A DNA stretch of 64,000 nucleotides from Crossaster papposus. Its lineage: Eukaryota; Echinodermata; Asteroidea; Velatida; Solasteridae. The translations under genes were made by a program, and so were the position numbers. Location: the NCBI GenBank assembly GCA_037893245.1, contig JBAIAA010000537.1, positions 682,001 through 746,000 on the forward strand. The letters run 5' to 3'. The notes beneath the pieces are model-generated. The model was not told the DNA's origin, did not search any database, and was given only the letters and a program-made list of their open reading frames with translations. Shown here piece after piece: positions 56,810 to 64,000 of the stretch (the stretch's first letter is position 1; each line of letters begins with the position of its first letter).

Positions 56810-58680
56810 TGAACTAGTTAGGCCAAAAAAAGGGATGCGAGATTTGTTAAAAAGGGATGCGAGTTTTAAGTGCATAAACATTGTATATAGGCACGGTAGG
56901 GCCAGGCCAAAAAAAGGATGCGAGATTTGTTGAGAAGGGATGCGAGTTTTAAGTGCATAAACATTGTATATAGGCACGGTAGGGCCCGGCCAAAAAAGGG
57001 ATGCGAGCTTTGTTGAAAAGAGATGCGAGTTTTAAGTGCATATTGTATTTAGGCACGGTAGGGCCAGGCCAAAAAAGGGATGCGAGATTTGTTGAAAAGG
57101 GATGCGAGTTTTGAGTGCATAGGCACGGTAGGGCCAGGCCAAAAAAGGGATGCGAGATTTGTTGAAAAGGGATGCGAGTTTTAAGTGCATATACATTGTA
57201 TTTAGGCACGGTAGGGCCAGGCCCAAAAAGGGATGCGAGATTTGTTGAAAAGGGATGCGAGTTTTGAGTGTATAAACATTGTATATAGGCACGGTAGGGC
57301 CAGGCCAAAAAAGGGATGCGAGATTTGTTGAAAAGGGATGCGAGTTTTAAGTGCATAAACATTGTATATAGGCACGGTAGGGCCAGGCCAAAAAAGGGAT
57401 GCGAGATTTGTTGAAAAGGGATGCGAGTTTTAAGTGCATAAACATTGTATATAGGCACGGTAGGGCCAGGCCAAAAAAGGGATGCGAGATTTGTTGAAAA
57501 GGGATGCGAGTTTTGAGTGCAAAGGCACGGTAGGGCCAGGCCAAAAAAGGGATGCGAGATTTGTTGAAAAGGAATGCGAGTTTTAAGTGCATAAACATTG
57601 TATATAGGCACGGTAGGGCCAGGCCAAAAAAGGGATGCGAGCTTTGTTGAAAAGAGATGCGAGTTTTAAGTGCATATACATTGTATTTAGGCACGGTAGG
57701 GCCAGGCCAAAAAAGGGATGCGAGATTTGTTGAAAAGGGATGCGAGTTTTGAGTGCATAAACATTGTATATAGGCACGGTAGGGCCAGGCCAAAAAAGGG
57801 ATGCGAGCTTTGTTGAAAAGAGATGCGAGTTTTAAGTGCATATTGTATTTAGGCACGGTAGGGCCAGGCCAAAAAAGGGATGCGAGATTAGTTGAAAAGG
57901 GATGCGAGTTTTTAGTGCATAGGCACGGTAGGGCCAGGCCAAAAAAGGGATGCGAGATTTGTTGAAAAGGGATGCGAGTTTTAAGTGCATATACATTGTA
58001 TTTAGGCACGGTAGGGCCAGGCCCAAAAAGGGATGCGAGATTTGTTGAAAAGGGATGCGAGTTTTGAGTGCATAAACATTGTATATAGGCACGGTAGGGC
58101 CAGGCCAAAAAAGGGATGCGAGATTTGTTGAAAAGGGATGCGAGTTTTAAGTGCATAAACATTGTATATAGGCACGGTAGGGCCAGGTCAAAAAAGGGAT
58201 GCGAGATTTGTTGAAAAGGGATGCGAGTTTTGAGTGCAAAGGCACGGTAGGGCCAGGCCAAAAAAGGGATGCGAGATTTGTTGAAAAGGGATGCGAGTTT
58301 TAAGTGCATAAACATTGTATATAGGCACGGTAGGGCCAGGCCAAAAAGGGATGCGAGCTTTGTTGAAAAGAGATGCGAGTTTTAAGTGCATATACATTGT
58401 ATTTAGGCACGGTAGGGCCAGGCCAAAAAAGGGATGCGAGATTTGTTGAAAAGGGATGCGAGTTTTGAGTGCATAGGCACGGTAGGGCCAGGCCAAAATG
58501 GGATGCGAGATTTGTTGAAAAGGGATGCGAGTTTTAAGTGCATACACATTGTATAGGCACGGAGCCCGGTAGGACTAGGTAAACAAAGGGATGCGAGAAA
58601 AAGGATGCGAGGTTTTAGTGCATGTACATTGTATATATAGGCGGTAGGGCCAGGTAAAAAGAGATGCGAGATTTGTAGAA
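56810..58680 (-). repeat. Minisatellite, about 60-85-bp units, with an 800-bp higher-order repeat
   Basis: About 24 units of GGCACGGTAGGGCCAGGCC, AAAAAAGGGATGCGAGATTT, GTTGAAAAGGGATGCGAG, TTTTAAGTGCATA with an optional AACATTGTATAT piece. The order of long and short units at about 57030-57530 recurs at about 57830-58330 (800 bp apart). The 322-codon minus frame is repeat translation. Confidence 0.95.
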
Positions 58681-58689
58681 AACGGTTTT

Positions 58690-60120
58690 AGTTTTTATAC
58701 AAAAATGTTTGATTATTCATCTTACCTCATCTTATTAAAATTTAGTCCATTTATTATTCCATGCATGCACACACTATAGACCCACTAGTTTGTCCACCAA
58801 TTAATAACACGGATCTGTATGTCAGTTATATAATTTTTGATGATACAACGGGCTCGACTCGATCCAACTTCAATCGTTTTAGTTTCCTTTGAAGTCTTCC
58901 TAAGAACTTTATCATGTCACGTTTTCGAGAGGTTTTCCTTTTTTTGTATATACAATTTCCTCACCATAGTATACGAGCAGACATACTTCACTGCAAATCG
59001 AGATTATATTATATTATTATAACTTCACAAAACACAATGCCCCATATTATGAGAACAAACGGGCCACAATATTGCAAAATTAATGTACTGACTATTATGC
59101 AATAATACATCCAAACACCATTTTACAGAACTGATCAATATAACCTTGCTCTATTTAGCAATAGAATTTGCACGTTAGCTGACGTGTTAATCTATTTAGC
59201 CTCTGCAAAGTATACGTTTGGTAATTGGAACCCACTTTTTGTTTCAATCCTTCATAGTTATAGATAATTTTATATACCATAAAACTAACCTGTACAAATT
59301 TCATTTCAAAAGGTGGTAGCGATTTTGAGATAGGCTATTGCTAAAAATCTAGAGCGGTTATGTCCACGCAGGAAGAACAATCTGCATTTGAATACACAAT
59401 CTGAGAAACGTCACTGCACGGTAACGCTTCTCATATTCAAATGTTTGGGGATAAAAAGTGATATCTTTTTCAATAACCGCAGTACCGGTACTTCGAAGTT
59501 AAAAGTTTTAAAAAATGCATTATACTATCCAAAGCTGCTGTATACTCCTTACAAAGTGAGTTTGTATTGCCATTAATGTTTGGAGTAATTACCAAACGTA
59601 TACGATCCCTTTAAAGACTTTTCTTTATCAGCTAGATTTCTCATTTTGACGAACTTAATTGGAGAATTAAGATTTACTTAATTTGAGTATTCAAATGTAT
59701 TATACAAAAGTTAAATTTAGTAATTTGACTTAGCTGGGGTCAATGATAGTTTTCCGATCCATATTATTATAATCTTATTTCTCTGGTATTACAACTTTTT
59801 GGTTCATATTATTAGATTCTTGCTTATAGTATAAAATCCTATAATTCACGGTCATTATTTTGTTCTGTGCCAAAGTCCATAGTGTGTGTGTAGTGTAGTA
59901 CATGTACATGTACTGTACATGGCAGTACAGTTCCCTATGAGGTTGACCTGGTCCTTTCTCCAGGGGGTTGACCATGAAGTTGAACTTCCACTGACCCAGC
60001 CACTGTTGAAAGACTGAAATTCCCTGACCGCACATAAAACTGCCAGTCTGTAAACCACAAGCCCCAATATGAAGAATAAGTTAAGACAGGATTAAGGTAC
60101 CAACTTTTACGAGAGTGTGT
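58690..60120. other. Non-coding interior of the nested element
   Basis: AT-rich; a CATGTACATGTACTGTACATG stretch near 59900 is self-complementary. No gene supported. Confidence 0.5.
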
Positions 60121-60130
60121 TGCTAATGTA

Positions 60131-60569
60131 AAACATATATGCTTAGCCAGAGTTCACAATTGTCCTAGAACAATGTTTTTGTGGTTTCCTCCCCATATTA
60201 ATTATTACATTTCTGGCCAAACTGACTTTATTCACATTTTTGCCATTTTGGCGGCCATTTTGGCCGCCATCTTGGATTAGAAGCAAGAAGATATGGTTGG
60301 AAAGAGTTTACAATGGCCCTAGAACAATATATTGTAGATTTATCCCCATATTAATGGTTTATTTTTGGTCAATATATGAATTTGTTTTTATTTTCAATTT
60401 TGGCGACCATTTTGGACGCCATTTTGAATTATGACTTTTCCCCAAGGATTTGGGAATGAATAAATTGAGAGGTGTTTCTAGACACCTACCTGAACACATT
60501 GGTGAAGAAAGCTATTGGTAAGCAATTTTTTCACAGATTTTTCAAAAAAAAGTTATAATGCCTTAACTA
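60131..60569 (-). repeat. Right terminal inverted repeat, outer part
   Basis: Pairs with 46071-46510, including the GGCGGCCATTTTGGCCGCC cluster at about 60250 and TTGGCGACCATTTTGGACGC at about 60400. Confidence 0.93.
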
Positions 60570-60572
60570 ATT

Positions 60573-60884
60573 GCCATTACGAGACCTCTTGATTGGTCGA
60601 AAACTTCTACGTCATCAACTTGGTAATTTAACATGTCTGCGCCCATGTTATGTCGATTCGATCAACATGATCAAGAAATACGCACAGAAATACCTATTCA
60701 AAACTATCCTGACCTTTTGTGTAAGTAGCAGATATATTACACTTGTTACCGATTATCAGCGGCGGATCCAGGATTTTCCAAACGGGGGGCGTGAAAATTT
60801 ACCAAGCAACAAAATGGTGAACGCAATTTTTTTTTCCCCGTTTTTTTTAGTTTTTTTTTGTTTTAGTTTTGTTCTCAAGCAAAA

Positions 60885-60933
<49 letters not shown>

Positions 60934-61319
60934 CGGGGGCGTGCGCCCCCCACGCCACCCCCCCCCCCCCCCCCCCCTGTATCCGCCGCTGATTATGTAT
61001 TCATGATGTTCCAGTCCACACAATCGGCCACTTAGATCGCTGTTTTCTTTCTGTCTATCCGTCCACGTCAAATTGGTCCTCATATGCTATTGTGTTGGTG
61101 GCGTGTATTGTGTGCATTATGCATATAGCCTTCGCTTCAGGCATGTCAGGAGGCTGACAGCGTCTTTTATCAGTTTATTAGCCCATTGTGATGTGTGCCA
61201 TCGATCGCTTTGTGAACAATGCAGTATTACTGTGCCATTTTTGCAGCGGATGTAGAATTTATAGTCGCTGTCAGAATGGTTTGTCGCTATCGTTTTGGCC
61301 TCTGGAGCATTCACTACCC
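60573..61319. repeat. Right arm of the long inverted-repeat family, resumed after the insertion
   Basis: Continues 45655-46070 and matches 10478-10842 plus 12121-12200, but lacks the element 10843-12120, so it provides that element's empty site (about 61185-61205). Confidence 0.85.
60757..60990. mobile_element. About 234-bp MITE with CAGCGGCGGATCC ends and a G/C homopolymer core
   Basis: Ends CAGCGGCGGATCCAGG and TGTATCCGCCGCT(G). The site is repeated (GATTAT at 60751-60756, GATTAT at 60991-60996), and 10645-10655 shows it empty. The core is a run of about 45 G, then GGGCGTGCGCCCCCCACGCC, then about 19 C, which can fold back on itself. CAGCGG ends recall hAT elements, though the duplication here is 5-6 bp. 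Confidence 0.85.
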
Positions 61320-61670
61320 TAGCCCTAGTCTAATGGCCTCGCACCAAACGTCCGTCAGTGCAAAAAAAAGGTGTTTTGTTCACTTATTTCATGGAAATCA
61401 TTCGGTTTCGAACTCGGCATGCAGGTTCATTTATTATAGCGCATCGATATTTCCCCAAAATTAGGATTTTTTTCGTGGTTCCGTCTGGTGTAATTTGTCT
61501 CTACATCTGCGTTATAAAGTTTTTAAAATAATCGCGATAAACGCAAAATAATATGGCGGACCGAATGATTTTCATGAAATAAGTAAAAAACAAATCCCAT
61601 TTTGCAATGATGGACGTATATGGCCTACAGCACAGAGTGTACTCTAGTGCGGGGCCATAGACTAGGGCTA
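61320..61670. mobile_element. 351-bp fold-back MITE with TAGCCCTAGTCTA ends, 8-9-bp TSD
   Basis: Ends TAGCCCTAGTCTAATGGCC and GGCCATAGACTAGGGCTA. Flanks TCACTACCC (61311-61319) and TCATTACCC (61671-61679) match in 8 of 9. Inner arms pair CTTATTTCATGGAAATCATT with AATGATTTTCATGAAATAAG. Separates two head-to-head copies of the inverted-repeat family. The target size fits Mutator or hAT. Confidence 0.8.
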
Positions 61671-62760
61671 TCATTACCCAACCGATTTGGAAAAAGTTTT
61701 GATTTTTGTAAATCAAATTTTTTGACCAAAACAGGTTTGGACATGTCAGGTCTACTAAAAGTCCAGGAAAAAATCTGTTTCAATAAGTTCCATAAAAAAT
61801 TCGTGGGTTTTGAGCGGCCATGTTTTTTTAATGCATTTTCAATGAAAAAAAACCATGGCTGACCAGATAATTTTTAATTAAAGTTATAGAAACAATTTTT
61901 TTCCTGGAATTTTGTCAGACCTGACATGTCAAAATCTGTTTTGGTCAAAAAAATTGATTTACGAAAATCCAACCTTTTTAAAAATCGATTAGGTAATGAA
62001 TGCCCCAGGGGTCAAAACGATAGCAACAAACCATTCTGACAGCGACTATAAATTCTACATCCACTGCACAAATGGCACAGTAATACTGCATTGGTCACAA
62101 CGTGATCGATGGCACACATCACAACGGGCTAATAAACCGATAAAAGACGCTGTCAGCCTCCTGACATGCCTGAAGCGAATGCTATACATAATGCACACAA
62201 TACACGCCACCAACACAATATCCTATAGCCGTGTTCGCACTGGATAAACATTTTGGGTAACTGAACCATGACGCCGGGTAACATTCCGATGGGTTAATCT
62301 TCCCACCACCGCACTTGGATTTAATTGACGCGGGTAGAATTGCCGAGACCATGGGTAAACTAACCGAGCTGGCTCCAAAACAATAAAGAGGGCGCCCTGC
62401 GTGACCTATGACCGCGACTTGACGACCGGAGCGTCTGTTCCCGGCTATAGCTCTCAACATTACATCTTTCATCACCGGGTGATGGAAGATTTAACCGAGA
62501 CGTCGCATCCGCACTGGATTTTCTGGCTCGGTTAAACTGACCTGGTCAATCTTTATGAGCACCTTTGGCTCGGTTAAACTACCCACGCAAGTTACCTGTG
62601 AGGAAAGTTACCCAGGCTGTTCGCACTGGACTTGAAATGGGCAAGTTACCCATTGGCAAGGTTAGTTTGCCCAAATTAAGTCCAGTGCGAAAAGGGCTAA
62701 AGATGACCAACTTGACATCGATGGATAGACGCAAAGAAAACAGCGATCTAATACCGGTTT
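61671..62760. repeat. Another left arm of the long inverted-repeat family
   Basis: Matches 9480-9840 (TCAAAATCTGTTTTGGTCAA, GATAAAAGACGCTGTCAGCC), interrupted by the element 62228-62697 and ending in AACAGCGATCTAA. Confidence 0.8.
62228..62697. mobile_element. 470-bp MITE, TSD TA, TTCGCACTGGA ends
   Basis: Left GCCGTGTTCGCACTGGATAA and right AAGTCCAGTGCGAAAAGGGC, flanked by TA (62226-62227, 62698-62699). Similar arms at 9776-9790 are uninterrupted. Interior has repeated GGTTAAACTGACC/AAGTTACCCA words. Non-coding. Confidence 0.85.
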
Positions 62761-63570
62761 CACACTATGCAGTTACCCGGGTTAGCTCGGGGTTAACGGA
62801 ATATTTAACCCCGAGATTACCCGGGTTATTTGGAGCGTTCACAAAACACTTATCGGGGTTAGAAATTATCCGGGTTAACTGCCAAGAAACCCCACTTAAC
62901 CCGGATAATTTCACATATCGGTTTCACACTATGCAGTTACCCAGGTTATCCCGGGTTAACGCAATTTTTTCAACCCCGAGATCACCCGGGTAATTTGGAG
63001 CGTTCACATACACTTCTCGGGGTTAGAAAATTTCCGGGTTAACTGCCTCGAAACCCCACTCAACCCGGGTAATTTCAGACCCTACCAGCGAGGTGGGTTG
63101 ACCCACTAATTTCGGGGTTAACGACGGTCTTAAGACAATTTTTCGGGTTACTTTTAGTAGTGTGAATGCTCGCCAGGTTTTCTTCAACCCGGGTCCGTTC
63201 GTCGAGTTTTATCCGCGCAGTCAGCCTTGCGAGTGCGCGCTGCGAAAGTCAAACAATGACGTAATTTATTTAGTAGTCTTTTGCTGTGGCTTTATTTTTA
63301 CGTGTACATGTATACCGAAAGACACCAGTCTGTAGTGTTCGGTAACTCGTCTTGATAAGTTTGTTTTACCATGGAAGAATAAGAAGGAAGGCACCAGTCT
63401 TAACACGTACATGTGTAGGGGAACACATTTTTATACCGGCTTCTCATTTTATACACGTGCATATATCCAGAGTTCCTCTTTCTTTCATAACAATGGCGAA
63501 ATTTTGAAATACAATTCAGACTAAAGCGGGTAAGCTGAATTACGGGTTAACTTTGTAGTGTGAAACCGAT
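62752..63570. mobile_element. About 0.8-kb element with CGGTTTCACACTA ends
   Basis: Left TACCGGTTTCACACTATGCA, right GTAGTGTGAAACCGATT. The left about 160 bp are internally duplicated (second start at about 62918). Dense CCCGGGTTAA/TTAACCCGGG words in both orientations. It is next to 62228-62697, another GGTTAA-rich element, with only about 50 bp between. The right boundary is approximate. Confidence 0.7.
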
Positions 63571-63625
63571 TCTCCGGGTTAGTTTATACCCGGGTATGGC
63601 CAACTGCCCGGGAGTTTAATTACCG

Positions 63626-63770
63626 CGAAGTTTAGGTTAGCACCTGCGTACAGGTTCAAGGCGTTTACACTCAGTGATCAGAGCTTAAGGTGCCGCCTTG
63701 TTTCCTCCCTTTTATGATTGCTTGGCTTTCAGGTTACTACATAAAAAGACTGGGGAGGAAAAAAGTTTGC
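63626..63770 (+). repeat. Dispersed repeat shared with 23527-23660
   Basis: Same order and orientation as the first copy (GCGAAGTTTAGGTTAGCACC, TGCCGCCTTGTTTCCTCC, ATGATTGCTTGGCTTTCAGG). Confidence 0.8.
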
Positions 63771-63779
63771 CGGGGACGG

Positions 63780-64000
63780 CCTCTAAATGATTGGTCAACA
63801 CCCGTAACGTGTTGTTTTCTCCCACACAAACATTTCTTTCAAGCTATTTGTAAGGAAATAATTTAAACGTTAAGAGAGTACTGTCAGTTGAAATAGCCTT
63901 GTGACTCAGTTGGTAACAGGACCCGCAAGCGAACGTTGATGGGTTCTTATCCGGCTTGGGTCTCAATTTTAGCTTCATCCCCTTACATTTTTCTAGTTCC
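63780..64000 (+). repeat. tRNA-derived SINE-like repeat, copy e, cut by the window edge
   Basis: Matches 24190-24410: leader TGATTGGTCAACACCCGTAA, A-box-like TGTGACTCAGTTGGTAAC, B-box-like GGTTCTTATCCGG, then CCCCTTACAT. The window ends in the tail. Confidence 0.65.

Larger units (their letters stand above)
54458..60128. mobile_element. 5671-bp gene-less DNA element nested in the right TIR, TSD TA
   Basis: Ends CATTACCAGCACGTTGTCGT... and ...GAGAGTGTGTTGCTAATG form an imperfect 37-bp inverted repeat (30 matches), both followed inwards by AAAGTTGGTAYCTTAA. TA on both sides (54456-54457, 60129-60130). The intact left TIR of the host element gives the empty site (AGATAATAAAACAT in reverse). No transposase ORF; contents are a terminal hairpin, a fold-back MITE and a 1.87-kb minisatellite. 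Confidence 0.85.
46071..60569. mobile_element. 14.5-kb composite Academ-like DNA transposon, TSD ATT
   Basis: Ends TAGTTAGGGCATTATAAC and GTTATAATGCCTTAACTA, flanked by ATT (46068-46070, 60570-60572). The same target without insertion is seen at about 10473-10481. Order: left TIR 46071-46992; nuclease ORF in reverse 46993-48054; nuclease ORF forward 48068-49621; flank 49622-50110; Penelope-like relic; inverted flank 53400-53952; right TIR 53953-60569, split by element 54458-60128. A 3-bp duplication and an XPG-type nuclease fit the Academ superfamily as I recall it. No helicase or DDE transposase was seen, so this copy is non-autonomous and decayed. Confidence 0.85.

Noticed and set aside
57347..58315. 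322-codon open frame on the minus strand
   Set aside because: It is a translation of the 60-85-bp minisatellite (LKLASLFNKSRIPF repeated) with no start context or non-repetitive part.
60571..61035. 154-codon frame with a Gly/Pro run
   Set aside because: It crosses a MITE with poly-G and poly-C inserted in a non-coding repeat arm.

Overview
The window is eukaryotic, almost certainly animal. It is AT-rich, packed with DNA-transposon relics and minisatellites, and carries class A GPCR copies, a Penelope-like element, CR1/L2-type retrotransposon fragments and an Academ-like XPG-nuclease transposon ORF. I favour a marine invertebrate deuterostome (echinoderm or hemichordate type), but that is inference from transposon and GPCR flavour, not a diagnostic gene.

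Only two loci look like host genes. (1) A lineage-expanded, intronless seven-transmembrane receptor occurs three times on the minus strand. The copy at 42476-43336 is open. Those at 5544-6358 and 28316-29172 are each broken by one small indel, and the first also lacks its 3' end. They sit in segmental duplications (5547-10480, about 24370-30205, about 40040-44550); a fourth duplicate without the receptor lies at 19129-21530. (2) A weaker candidate is a three-exon minus-strand gene (34227 to 33135), supported by phase-compatible splice sites and a 60-codon open exon.

Layout: 1-3425 minisatellite that flips orientation at about 905; 4460-4497 perfect palindrome; 4543-5080 second tandem array; 5.5-10.5 kb receptor duplication 1 with a 972-bp TAA-flanked element inside; 10.8-12.1 kb three transposons nested in one another; 13.2-14.3 kb GC-rich composite element, repeated inverted at 30.6-31.8 kb; 14.9-15.8 kb RT relic; 15.8-18.1 kb mostly featureless; 18.8-21.5 kb duplication 4; 21.9-23.1 kb tandem 260-bp repeats split by a TTA-flanked element; 24.4-30.2 kb duplication 2 carrying a 1448-bp TA-flanked element and a 5'-truncated retroelement; 32-39.7 kb small MITEs, the candidate gene and a second RT relic; 40-44.6 kb duplication 3; 46.07-60.57 kb a 14.5-kb composite transposon; 60.6-63.6 kb continuation of its target with further MITEs; SINE-like sequence to the end.

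The most unusual object is 46071-60569. It has about 0.9-kb terminal inverted repeats, a 3-bp ATT duplication and a visible empty site at about 10476. Inside are two head-to-head XPG-nuclease ORF copies, with the inverted one split so that its two parts abut the left and right TIRs, a degenerate Penelope-like element, and a nested 5671-bp TA-flanked element that cuts the right TIR and carries a minisatellite. Because several duplications are paired in the window, empty and filled sites can be compared directly, giving element ends to the base for about eight insertions.
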